Shown here piece by piece: positions 1 to 7,584 of a DNA stretch of 64,000 nt. Each line of letters begins with the position of its first letter. Within the stretch, counting starts at the first letter, position 1. The notes below the pieces were generated by a model. It was not told the origin of the DNA, ran no database searches, and saw only the letters and a program-made list of their open reading frames with translations. This DNA is from Bacteroidia bacterium (GTDB taxonomy: Bacteria; Bacteroidota; Bacteroidia; Bacteroidales; Azobacteroidaceae). The DNA lies in the NCBI GenBank assembly GCA_025996895.1, contig BNTW01000001.1:25523-89522 (forward strand), given 5' to 3'. A program made the position numbers and the translations under genes.

Positions 1-318
1 AACGGAATTGTCCGTGTCGTTTTCCTTGGTGTAGCTGATGTCGACCGATTCATTGATACGAAACGAATGCAAATAAGAGCCATCTACCGGATTCAACTCG
101 CCGCTGCCGTGATTTTTCGGCGTAACATCATGATAGGCAACGCCTTCGCCGCCCAAATCGTAGTAAGCGCAATACACTTTTCCCGGAATCGCCTGCGCAC
201 CCGGTTTATAATTTTCGTCCTCGTAAGGAATTCCTTTGTACTTGTTTGAATTACAACTGATTAGCGATAAAATAATTATCAAGCTGCCAAACAAATTAGA
301 AAAAATACTGTTTCTCAT
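1..318 (-). CDS. Putative secreted lipoprotein with a CBM6-like segment, 3' end outside window
   Basis: Only the first 106 codons are inside the window; the gene starts at 318 and runs off the left edge. The N-terminus is a lipoprotein signal: a hydrophobic stretch ending LISC, with the lipid-acceptor cysteine at about residue 22. The mature part contains YDLGGEGVAYHDVTPKNHGSG followed by a DISYTKE stretch. The GVAYHD...N motif resembles carbohydrate-binding (CBM6/DUF5010-like) segments of Bacteroidetes glycan-active lipoproteins, so a surface polysaccharide-binding or degrading protein is plausible. A -7 promoter element lies 28 bases upstream. The catalytic part, if any, is not visible, so the specific function is unknown. 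Confidence 0.7.
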   Translation of the reverse strand, partial: MRNSIFSNLFGSLIIILSLISCNSNKYKGIPYEDENYKPGAQAIPGKVYCAYYDLGGEGVAYHDVTPKNHGSGELNPVDGSYLHSFRINESVDISYTKENDTDNSV

Positions 319-345
319 AAAATATAATTTAAGTTTAAACCGATG

Positions 346-353
346 CAAAGATA
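346..353 (-). promoter_or_regulatory. -7 promoter element TATCTTTG
   Basis: On the minus strand this reads TATCTTTG, an exact match to the Bacteroidetes -7 consensus TAnnTTTG, 28 bases before the lipoprotein start. I see no well-spaced -33 TTG. Confidence 0.55.
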
Positions 354-414
354 AAAAAAAACCGTAACTTCGTGACCTAAAACTCAAGTTGTTAATCATT
401 TAAAAAATGAATGT

Positions 415-1482
415 ATGAAAAAGTATAATTTTAATGCGGGACCCTCTATTTTACCGCAGGAAACGGTTATAAACACGATTAAGGCCATCGAAGATTTTGC
501 CGGTACGGGATTGTCGTTGATGGAAGTGAGCCATCGATCGAAAGAATTTGATGGGGTGATGGATGAAACCGTTGCGTTGTTTAAAGAAATTTTGGATATT
601 CCCGCCGGTTATTCGGTTTTGTTTTTGGGCGGAGGTGCGTCGCTTCAGTTTTGCATGGTGCCTTACAATCTGTTGGAAAAGAAAGCGGCTTATCTGAATA
701 CCGGTACGTGGGCGAGTAAAGCCTTGAAAGAAGCCAAGTTATTCGGCGAAGTGGCTGAAGTTGCCTCGTCCAAAGAGGCCAATTTTACTTATATTCCGAA
801 AGATTATATTGTTCCGGCTGACGCGGATTATTTCCATATCACCACTAACAATACGATTTTCGGAACGGAGATCCACCAAGATTTGGATTCTCCGGTAACC
901 TTGGTAGCAGATATGTCGTCCGATATTTTCTCGCGTCCGGTCGATGTGAGCAAATACGGCTTGATTTACGGCGGTGCGCAGAAAAATCTGGCCCCTGCGG
1001 GCGTTACATTTGTGATTGTGAAAGACGAGTTGCTGGGCAAAGTGAGCCGGACAATTCCGACCATGCTGGATTACCGGACGCATATTAAAGATGGATCCAT
1101 GTTTAATACACCGCCGGTAGTGCCGATTTATGCTGCATTACAAACGTTGAAATGGTTGAAAGAATTGGGTGGCGTGAAAGAAATGTACAAACGGAATAAG
1201 GAAAAAGCGACGTTACTGTACGACGAAATCGACCGCAACAAATTATTTAAAGGTACAACGGCCATAGAAGACCGTTCGCTGATGAATATTTGTTTCATTA
1301 TGAACGACGAATACAAACAGTTGGAAGAAGATTTTTATAAATTCGCTGTCAGCAAGGGTATGGTTGGTATCAAGGGACACCGTTCGGTCGGCGGTTTCCG
1401 CGCTTCGACCTACAACGCGCTTCCGAAATTGACTGTACAGGCGTTGGTTGATTGTATGCGGGAGTTTGAAAAAAATAATTAA
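415..1482 (+). CDS. serC: Phosphoserine aminotransferase
   Basis: Cytosolic PLP enzyme that converts 3-phosphohydroxypyruvate and glutamate to phosphoserine (serine synthesis). In organisms with the DXP-dependent route it also acts in pyridoxal phosphate synthesis. At 355 residues it has the normal length. The N-terminal [10 protein letters not shown] motif, the GGGASLQF segment and the PLP-lysine motif [11 protein letters not shown] (Lys190) are present, as is [10 protein letters not shown] near the C-terminus. The ATG at 415 gives the family N-terminus ([10 protein letters not shown]). pgk follows after 24 bases on the same strand, so the two are probably co-transcribed, linking serine synthesis to its glycolytic precursor. 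Confidence 0.97.
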   Translation: MKKYNFNAGPSILPQETVINTIKAIEDFAGTGLSLMEVSHRSKEFDGVMDETVALFKEILDIPAGYSVLFLGGGASLQFCMVPYNLLEKKAAYLNTGTWASKALKEAKLFGEVAEVASSKEANFTYIPKDYIVPADADYFHITTNNTIFGTEIHQDLDSPVTLVADMSSDIFSRPVDVSKYGLIYGGAQKNLAPAGVTFVIVKDELLGKVSRTIPTMLDYRTHIKDGSMFNTPPVVPIYAALQTLKWLKELGGVKEMYKRNKEKATLLYDEIDRNKLFKGTTAIEDRSLMNICFIMNDEYKQLEEDFYKFAVSKGMVGIKGHRSVGGFRASTYNALPKLTVQALVDCMREFEKNN

Positions 1483-1506
1483 TTCGTAATTTTTAATATA
1501 AATACT

Positions 1507-2766
1507 ATGCAAACATTAGACAATTTCAATTTCAAAGGGCAAAAAGCATTTGTACGGGTAGACTTCAACGTACCATTGGACGAAAAATTTAACATTACGG
1601 ACGATACGCGTATTCGGGCAGCTATTCCGACGCTGAAGAAAATTTTGGCCGACGGCGGCAGTATCATTCTCGGCTCGCATTTAGGACGTCCGAAAGGTGT
1701 AGATGGAAAATATTCGCTGCAACATATTCTGCCGCGCATTTCCGAATTGTTGGGTGTGAAAGTGGAGTTTGCCAACGACTCGCTGGGTAAAGAAGCGGCT
1801 GAAAAATCGGCTGCATTGCAACCCGGACAAGTGTTGCTGTTGGAAAACCTGCGTTTCTATGCTGCCGAAGAAGGCAAACCACGCGGATTGGCCGATGATG
1901 CTTCCGATGAAGAAAAAGCAGCAGCTAAAAAAGCGGAAAAAGCCAATCAAAAAGAAATGGCGAAACAACTGGCTTCGTATGCAACGGTTTATGTGAATGA
2001 CGCTTTCGGAACGGCGCATCGTGCGCACGCTTCGACCGCGATTATTGCCGATTATTTCGACGCCGGCCACAAAACGTTCGGTTATTTGATGCAGAACGAA
2101 ATCGACGCAGTCGAAAAAGTGTTGAAAGACACTGCGCGTCCTTTTACGGCTATCATGGGCGGCTCGAAAGTATCGTCCAAAATCGACATCATTGAAAATT
2201 TATTGACGAAAGTAGATAATTTGATTATCGCCGGCGGGATGACTTACACGTTTGCCAAAGCGTTGGGTGGAAAAATAGGCGACTCGATTTGCGAAGACGA
2301 TAAATTGGATTTGGCTTTGAGTTTAATCCGGAAAGCGAAAGACAGCAAGGTGAATTTGGTTTTGGCAGTTGATGCCAAAGCAGCTGATGCATTCAGTAAC
2401 GATGCAAATACGCAGTTTGTTCCGGTAGACAAAATTCCCGACGGTTGGGAAGGGATGGACATCGGTCCCGAAACCGAAAAACTGTTTGCGAAAGTAATCG
2501 AATCGTCGAAAACCATTCTTTGGAACGGTCCTACCGGTGTGTTCGAGTTTGACAATTTCGCCGGCGGATCGGCAGCTGTGGGTGCAGCGATTGTTCGTGC
2601 AACCGAAAATGGGGCGTTCTCGCTGGTTGGCGGCGGCGACTCTGTCGCGTGCGTAAATAAATTCGGTATTGCCGACAAAATGTCGTATGTTTCGACCGGC
2701 GGCGGCGCGTTATTAGAATTTATCGAAGGCAAAGAATTGCCGGGCATCAAAGCCATTCGCGGATAA
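1507..2766 (+). CDS. pgk: Phosphoglycerate kinase
   Basis: Glycolytic enzyme that transfers phosphate between 1,3-bisphosphoglycerate and ADP. The substrate motif RVDFNVPLD (about residues 16-25), GSHLGRPKG, the hinge-region [14 protein letters not shown] and the nucleotide-binding [13 protein letters not shown] are all present. At 419 residues it is slightly longer than most PGKs because of a charged Lys/Ala/Glu-rich insertion at about residues 124-152. This insertion is usual in Bacteroidales PGK and is not a defect. It follows serC at 24 bases and ends just before a strong hairpin terminator. Confidence 0.98.
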   Translation: MQTLDNFNFKGQKAFVRVDFNVPLDEKFNITDDTRIRAAIPTLKKILADGGSIILGSHLGRPKGVDGKYSLQHILPRISELLGVKVEFANDSLGKEAAEKSAALQPGQVLLLENLRFYAAEEGKPRGLADDASDEEKAAAKKAEKANQKEMAKQLASYATVYVNDAFGTAHRAHASTAIIADYFDAGHKTFGYLMQNEIDAVEKVLKDTARPFTAIMGGSKVSSKIDIIENLLTKVDNLIIAGGMTYTFAKALGGKIGDSICEDDKLDLALSLIRKAKDSKVNLVLAVDAKAADAFSNDANTQFVPVDKIPDGWEGMDIGPETEKLFAKVIESSKTILWNGPTGVFEFDNFAGGSAAVGAAIVRATENGAFSLVGGGDSVACVNKFGIADKMSYVSTGGGALLEFIEGKELPGIKAIRG

Positions 2767-2786
2767 GAAATTGTGATATATGAACG

Positions 2787-2814
2787 AAAAGGGGGGGTAA
2801 TCGCCCCTTTTTTT
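2787..2814 (+). terminator. Rho-independent terminator after pgk
   Basis: AAAAGGGG pairs with CCCCTTTT around a short loop, and the T run continues after the stem. It sits 20 bases after the pgk stop and closes the serC-pgk unit. Confidence 0.85.
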
Positions 2815-2839
2815 ATTGAAAATAAAACTTTATCTTTGC

Positions 2840-2868
2840 TTGTACTTCTGAAAAATAGATTAATTTTG
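2840..2868 (+). promoter_or_regulatory. Promoter for the MntA-like gene
   Basis: TTG at 2840-2842, an 18-base spacer and TAATTTTG at 2861-2868 fit the Bacteroidetes -33/-7 pattern, 31 bases before the ATG at 2900. A second -7-like element, TATCTTTG, lies at 2831-2838. Confidence 0.5.
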
Positions 2869-2899
2869 CAAATGGATATAGTAGTGCAAATTGCAATTT

Positions 2900-3208
2900 A
2901 TGAGAGGGAAAATTAGAGGAACGAATGTTTATCTCAATCTTTTGCGGAAGCATAAGCAGGAATATGCCGATAGATATGGGGTAACCCGTATGGGAATTTT
3001 CGGATCGGTTGCACGTGGCGAGCAAACGAAAGATTCCGATGTAGATATATATTTTGAAGCAAAAGACAAAATGAGTTTGTTTCGCATGGGCGGGCTTATG
3101 TATGATTTGCAGGAATTATTGGGTGTGCCTGTTGATTTGGTACATAATACAAATAACCTTAATCCACGTTTTAAACAACAGATAGAGAAAGATTTGATTT
3201 ATGTATGA
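2900..3208 (+). CDS. MntA-type nucleotidyltransferase domain protein (antitoxin-like)
   Basis: Small (102 residues) minimal nucleotidyltransferase. The motif GSVARGEQTKDSDVDI matches the MNT active-site pattern GS(x10)DxD, with the paired aspartates that bind metal and nucleotide. In MNT/HEPN toxin-antitoxin systems this protein neutralises the HEPN RNase by AMPylating it. I chose the ATG at 2900 over an in-frame TTG at 2891 because the family begins close to this point. The reading frame that should encode the HEPN partner follows directly but stops after 23 codons, so this is probably an orphan antitoxin. Confidence 0.8.
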   Translation: MRGKIRGTNVYLNLLRKHKQEYADRYGVTRMGIFGSVARGEQTKDSDVDIYFEAKDKMSLFRMGGLMYDLQELLGVPVDLVHNTNNLNPRFKQQIEKDLIYV

Positions 3209-3272
3209 TAAAATTTTAATAGTAGAGAAGTTGCAAATAATCATAAAAATAAAAAACGAACGCAATGATTAA
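3201..3272 (+). pseudogene. 5' remnant of a HepT-like HEPN toxin gene
   Basis: An ATG overlapping the end of the nucleotidyltransferase gene opens a 23-codon frame reading MYDKILIVEKLQIIIKIK before a stop. The MYDK...(I/V)LE/K start and the position right after an MNT gene match the beginning of HepT/DUF86 HEPN proteins, which are normally 110-140 residues. The rest is missing, and the next gene starts inside this remnant at 3265. The call rests on a short similarity read by eye plus synteny. Confidence 0.5.
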
Positions 3273-4317
3273 AGTCGGAATTACCCAAGGAGATATAAAC
3301 AGCGTGGCGAGTGAATGGATACTGAAAACGTTGGAAGACGTGCGGGTATTTGAATTTTGTACGCCGGTGGTTTATGGCTCTTCAAAGGTGTTGAACTATT
3401 ATAAGAAAATACTCGAACTGCCTGCCGTTAGTCTGCATACGATTAATCAGGCGGAAGATGCGGGTGCCAACCGTTTGAATGTTGTCAATGTGATAGGTGA
3501 CGAAATGGTGGTGGAAGTGGGCAAGCCGACGGCCGAAAGTGCCAAAAGCGCGACAATGGCTTTGACGCGGGCGTTGCAGGATTTGAAAAAAGGCTCAATA
3601 GACGTGTTGCTTACCGCACCGGCGGTGAGCGATTCGTTACAACAAATAGAAGTTGAAATTGAGCAGCCGAAAAAAGGCCTGAAAATTAGTGTGTGCGACA
3701 GTTTTCGCATGGCTTTGGCTACCGATAAATCTTCGCTTTCCGAAATCGCTTCCGTACTGACGACCGAACTGCTGACGGAGAAAATCAAAGTGTTGCAACA
3801 CAGTTTAATTCACGATTTTTTGCTGACATCACCCCGCATTGCCGTTTTGTCCTTAAATCCGCAGGCAGGCATAAGGGAAAAATTAGGAAAAGAAGAAGAA
3901 ACGATTATTGCGCCGGCAGTCAAAGCGGCTTCGGATGCAGGAATTATTTGTTTTGGGCCCTATTCGGCCGACCAATTTTTCGGATCGGGTGATTACCGGC
4001 AATTTGATGCTGTTCTGGCGATGTATTTCGACCAGGGAATGGTCGCGTTCCAGTCGATAACTTCCGGCGAAGGCGCGATTTTTACGGCCAATCTGCCTTA
4101 TGTTTTCACATCGGCACATCAGGACGTTTCTTTTGAAGAAGCCGGAAAAAATACATCTTCTCCCGATTCGTTCCGGACAGCGTTGTATCTGGCAGTCGAT
4201 ATATTCCGTAATAAATTGATAGATAAAGAGATAAATAAAAATCCATTGAAGAAGCAATTTTTTGAACGTGGCTCTGACAACGAAAAATTAGATTTAACCA
4301 AAGAAGAAACCGATTAA
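3265..4317 (+). CDS. PdxA-like protein lacking the metal-binding histidines
   Basis: The fold and order of motifs match 4-hydroxythreonine-4-phosphate dehydrogenase (PdxA, vitamin B6 synthesis): GITQGDIN at the start, LLTAPAVSD, LNPQAG, GPYSADQFFGSG, FDAVLAMYFDQG and SPDSFRTALYLA. The length of 350 residues is normal. However, the catalytic and metal-binding positions are altered throughout. NPHAG reads NPQAG, YHDQG reads YFDQG, the PGHTEY segment is missing, the V/T-GH-IPLS segment reads TDKSSLS, and TAPINK reads TAPAVSD. The reading frame is otherwise intact, so this looks like a maintained paralogue or pseudoenzyme rather than a decayed gene. Its role is unknown; it may not make B6 precursors. 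Confidence 0.75.
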   Translation: MIKVGITQGDINSVASEWILKTLEDVRVFEFCTPVVYGSSKVLNYYKKILELPAVSLHTINQAEDAGANRLNVVNVIGDEMVVEVGKPTAESAKSATMALTRALQDLKKGSIDVLLTAPAVSDSLQQIEVEIEQPKKGLKISVCDSFRMALATDKSSLSEIASVLTTELLTEKIKVLQHSLIHDFLLTSPRIAVLSLNPQAGIREKLGKEEETIIAPAVKAASDAGIICFGPYSADQFFGSGDYRQFDAVLAMYFDQGMVAFQSITSGEGAIFTANLPYVFTSAHQDVSFEEAGKNTSSPDSFRTALYLAVDIFRNKLIDKEINKNPLKKQFFERGSDNEKLDLTKEETD

Positions 4318-4374
4318 ATACTTGTTTTTGTTAAAATTTATTAGCAATTTTGTACGTTTTATTTGAAGCTAATA

Positions 4375-5073
4375 ATGAATTATGCGATAATCGCGGCGGG
4401 TGAAGGATCTCGTTTGCTTCGGGAAGGTATAGAAGTTCCTAAACCGCTTGTTGAATTAAATGGATATTCTTTGATTGACCGGTTAATCGATATTTTCTGC
4501 CGTAATAACGCCGAATCTTTAAGTATCATTGTCAATAAAGAAATGACAGAAGTGTATAAACATCTGCAAAACACTCGGTTAGTTATTCCATTGAATTTGG
4601 TTGTCCAATCTACGCCGAGTTCGATGCATAGTTTTTTTGAGTTGAGCCGGTTTTTGCAGGGTGGAAAATTTTGCCTTACGACGGTAGATACGGTTTTCAA
4701 AGAAGACGAATTTGCCGGTTATATCCGTGCGTTTGAAGCCGACGAAACCAACGACGGCCTCATGGCGGTAACGGATTATATTGACGATGAAAAACCACTG
4801 TATGTTTATGTAAATGAAGAAACGATGCAGATTAACGATTTTTCGGACAAGCCGGCGGAAAACGAAAAATATATATCGGGCGGCATTTATGGTTTGACGC
4901 CCCAAGCATTAAAAACACTTGCGTTTTGCAAGAAAAACGAAATATCGCGCATGCGCAACTACCAACGGCAGTTGATTGCGGACGGATTGAAACTGAAAGC
5001 CTATCCTTTCGGCAAAATCCTCGACATCGACCATGCGGATGATATTCAGAAAGCAAAAGCATTTTTATCATGA
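4375..5073 (+). CDS. Sugar-phosphate nucleotidyltransferase-like protein
   Basis: An NTP_transferase (GT-A fold) protein of 232 residues. The N-terminus MNYAIIAAGEGSRL is the nucleotide-binding signature (usually AAGxGxRL), followed by PKPLVEL, which matches the substrate-loop motif P(K/R)PL. A TTVDTVF stretch sits where the metal-binding Asp is expected, and ISGGIYGL further on. The ATG at 4375 is chosen because it places the signature at the N-terminus. It overlaps the next gene by ATGA, so it heads the inositol-lipid operon. A CTP- or NTP-dependent activation of a small alcohol or inositol phosphate is plausible; the substrate cannot be read from the sequence. Confidence 0.8.
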   Translation: MNYAIIAAGEGSRLLREGIEVPKPLVELNGYSLIDRLIDIFCRNNAESLSIIVNKEMTEVYKHLQNTRLVIPLNLVVQSTPSSMHSFFELSRFLQGGKFCLTTVDTVFKEDEFAGYIRAFEADETNDGLMAVTDYIDDEKPLYVYVNEETMQINDFSDKPAENEKYISGGIYGLTPQALKTLAFCKKNEISRMRNYQRQLIADGLKLKAYPFGKILDIDHADDIQKAKAFLS

Positions 5074-5921
5074 ATGTAAAAATAGCAGGAGTGAGACGAG
5101 GCAATCGCTTTTCGCCCAATAGTGTGGGAAATGATACGGTCATATTTAATTTGACCGTCGAACACCTGAGGAAAAAAGGCTGTGAAGTAACGGAGTATTC
5201 GGAAGATGAGTTTCTACAGACCACGATGGAGGCAGATATGATTTTCAACATGGCGCGCGACATGAAATCGCTACGGAAACTGCAACGGTTGGAAGACGCG
5301 GGCGTGAAGGTTGTCAATTCGGGCTACGGTATCGAAAACTGCACACGCGAAAAAATGACACGTCTCTTGCTGGCGCACGATATTCCCCACCCGAAAAGCG
5401 TCATTGTTCGCACGGACGAACAGTTGCCGCAAGGTGTCGAATGGTTGGCTAACTCTTGCTGGATTAAGCGGGGAGATGTTCATGCGATTTACAGCGAAGA
5501 CGTTACTTATGTGCAAGTGGGCGAGGAGGCTGGGCAAATCCTGCAAAATTTTGCTTCGCGAGGCATTCCTTCGGCAGTCATTAATGAACATCTGGAAGGC
5601 GATTTAATTAAATTCTACGGTGTAGAAGGAACGGATTTTTTTCAATGGATGTATCCTGACCGGTTAAATCATAGTAAATTCGGCTTGGAAGCGGTGAATG
5701 GAGACGTGGCCGGTTATTCGTTCGATTTGGAACTTTTGAAAGAATATTGCAGCCGGGTGGCACACATCTTGAATATTCATATCTATGGAGGTGATGGCGT
5801 GGTGGATAAGAACGGAAAAGTGCGGATTATCGATTTCAACGATTGGCCGAGTTTTGCCGTTTGCAGGAATGAAGCCGCTCCCGCAATTACCGGATGTATT
5901 ATCGAAAATTTATTGTCATGA
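5070..5921 (+). CDS. ATP-grasp family ligase or kinase
   Basis: A 283-residue protein with ATP-grasp features. These are CTREKMTRLLLAHDIPHPKS (entry to the grasp domain), WIKRGDVHA (ATP-binding Lys), EGDLIKFYGV, and the metal-binding VRIIDFNDWPSF near the C-terminus. The overall shape resembles RimK-like/carbamoyl-phosphate-synthase-type enzymes that form carboxylate-amine bonds or phosphorylate. It overlaps both neighbours by ATGA, so tight translational coupling with the NTP transferase and the CDP-alcohol phosphatidyltransferase is likely. An ATP-dependent modification of a lipid head group or its precursor is an inference from context only. Confidence 0.75.
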   Translation: MNVKIAGVRRGNRFSPNSVGNDTVIFNLTVEHLRKKGCEVTEYSEDEFLQTTMEADMIFNMARDMKSLRKLQRLEDAGVKVVNSGYGIENCTREKMTRLLLAHDIPHPKSVIVRTDEQLPQGVEWLANSCWIKRGDVHAIYSEDVTYVQVGEEAGQILQNFASRGIPSAVINEHLEGDLIKFYGVEGTDFFQWMYPDRLNHSKFGLEAVNGDVAGYSFDLELLKEYCSRVAHILNIHIYGGDGVVDKNGKVRIIDFNDWPSFAVCRNEAAPAITGCIIENLLS

Positions 5922-6835
5922 ACAGGGAAAGTAAAAAAACATTAGAGGCAACGCTTAAATCCAAAGACACGGAAGAATTTTTGGATATTCATTATTATCG
6001 GCCGTTAGGCTACGCTTGGGCAATTTTTTTCAAGAAAATCGGAGTTACACCTAATCAAATCACTATCGCATCAATATTTATCGGCGTGGCAGGAGGGATT
6101 TGTTTTTATTTCACCGATTTATGGATCAATTTGTTAGGTGTTTTCCTGCTTATTTGGGCGAATACTTACGACAGTGCGGACGGACAACTGGTACGCATGA
6201 CCAACCGCAAATCCGAATGGGGACGTATTTTAGACGGTGCGTGTGGCGATTTTTGGTTTATTTCGATTTATCTCGCGCTTATTTTTCGTCTGTGGCCTCA
6301 ATACGGCTATGGAATTGTGGTTTTGGCGGTTGCAGCCGGTTATTTTCACAGCAAACAGGCTGCGTTGGCCGATTATTACCGGAACATTCATTTGTTTTTT
6401 TTGAATGGAAAAGAAGGCAGTGAATTGGACACTTCCGAAGAAATAGCCGAACGATTGCACGATCTGAACAAATGGAAACACCCTTTATTCGCCTTTTTTG
6501 AATGGGCTTATTGGAATTATACAAAAGGACAAGAGGCTTGGACACCTAAAATGCAAGCCCTGTTACGGGTGATTAAGAGCAAATTCCATAGCAAAGCACC
6601 CGATTGGTTTTGCCGGTATTACCGTAAAAAGAGTTTGCGTTATTTGAAATATACCAACATGCTGTCGTTCAATCTGCGCTCGCTGGTGCTTTTTGCAAGT
6701 GTTTTGGCAAATTGCCCCTGGGTGTATTTTATTTTTGAACTGACAGTATTGAATGGGGTACTGATTTATATGGTCAATCGTTACGAACGAATTGCCTACA
6801 AGTTTAGAGGAGGTTTATTGCACGACGAATTCTAA
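5918..6835 (+). CDS. CDP-alcohol phosphatidyltransferase, candidate inositol-lipid synthase
   Basis: Integral membrane enzyme that joins a CDP-activated lipid to an alcohol or alcohol phosphate. The core motif DSADGQLVR...WGRILDGACGD lies at about residues 85-111, with several hydrophobic segments around and after it. The ATG at 5918 overlaps the upstream stop (ATGA). One oddity: the canonical spacing G-x3-D-x3-D reads G-RIL-D-GACG-D here, so the last Asp is one residue late. With the MIP synthase downstream, phosphatidylinositol-phosphate or inositol-phosphoceramide synthesis is likely, as in the characterised Bacteroides thetaiotaomicron inositol-lipid cluster. Which of the two CDP-alcohol enzymes here does which step is not decided. 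Confidence 0.85.
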   Translation: MNRESKKTLEATLKSKDTEEFLDIHYYRPLGYAWAIFFKKIGVTPNQITIASIFIGVAGGICFYFTDLWINLLGVFLLIWANTYDSADGQLVRMTNRKSEWGRILDGACGDFWFISIYLALIFRLWPQYGYGIVVLAVAAGYFHSKQAALADYYRNIHLFFLNGKEGSELDTSEEIAERLHDLNKWKHPLFAFFEWAYWNYTKGQEAWTPKMQALLRVIKSKFHSKAPDWFCRYYRKKSLRYLKYTNMLSFNLRSLVLFASVLANCPWVYFIFELTVLNGVLIYMVNRYERIAYKFRGGLLHDEF

Positions 6836-6841
6836 CGAAAA

Positions 6842-7564
6842 GTGGATAAGAGTAAGATAAAAGGGATTATTTTTGACTATGGGGCAACCATAGACACCAA
6901 CGGAAGGCATTGGAAAGATGTGCTGTGGGATGCTTACATTGAACAGCAAATTCCGGTCAGCAGGGATGCTTTTTATGAAGCCTACGTGTATGGAGAGCGA
7001 TATTTGGCTACGCACGAGATTGTTAGTCCCGAAGATGATTTTTTATCGGTTTTACTGGCTAAAACTCACTTGCAGGCGCATTGGCTTATCGAAAGAGGTT
7101 TTTTGGAAAATAATGCACTTTCTTCGTTTTATCCGCTTGCTGTTTCAGTTCAATGTAATAAATTTGTACTAAACATATTGAAAAATACGATACCGGTGTT
7201 GGAAAAGCTGGCTTTGCAGTATCATTTAGTGTTGGTTTCTAACTTTTATGGGAATATCGAAACAGTTTTGAAAGATTTCGGGTTGGATTTGTTTTTTAAG
7301 AAAATTATCGAATCGGCGGTGGTGAAAATAAGAAAACCCGACCCCGCTATTTTTGCTTTGGGTGTGGAAGCGTTGGGGCTTTCTCCGGAGGAAGTGGTGG
7401 TTGTGGGCGATTCTCATTCCAAAGACATAGTGCCGGCTCAGAAGTTGGGTTGCCAAACGATTTGGCTTAAAGGAAGTGCGTGGGAAGACGATTTCTCCGG
7501 ACAAGGTATGATAGATGTCGTGATTACGGATTTTAGTGAATTGGAAAAATTATTATTAAATTAA
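6842..7564 (+). CDS. HAD-superfamily hydrolase, candidate inositol-lipid pathway phosphatase
   Basis: A 240-residue haloacid dehalogenase fold protein. Motif I is IIFDYGATIDT, motif II LVSNFYGN, motif III Lys in KIRKPDP, and motif IV VVVGDSHSKDI. The nucleophile Asp is present, but the usual acid/base Asp two residues later is replaced by Gly (D-Y-G). A helical cap lies between motifs I and II. It starts at GTG 6842, seven bases after the previous gene; I see no ATG near the N-terminus. Between a CDP-alcohol phosphatidyltransferase and MIP synthase it may dephosphorylate an inositol-phosphate intermediate, but the altered motif leaves this open. Confidence 0.8.
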   Translation: MDKSKIKGIIFDYGATIDTNGRHWKDVLWDAYIEQQIPVSRDAFYEAYVYGERYLATHEIVSPEDDFLSVLLAKTHLQAHWLIERGFLENNALSSFYPLAVSVQCNKFVLNILKNTIPVLEKLALQYHLVLVSNFYGNIETVLKDFGLDLFFKKIIESAVVKIRKPDPAIFALGVEALGLSPEEVVVVGDSHSKDIVPAQKLGCQTIWLKGSAWEDDFSGQGMIDVVITDFSELEKLLLN

Positions 7565-7584
7565 AACGACCGGAAAAAGTACAA

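Noticed and set aside
1879-1962. Charged insertion in phosphoglycerate kinase as a possible novelty
   Set aside because: This Lys/Ala/Glu-rich insertion is usual in Bacteroidales PGK.
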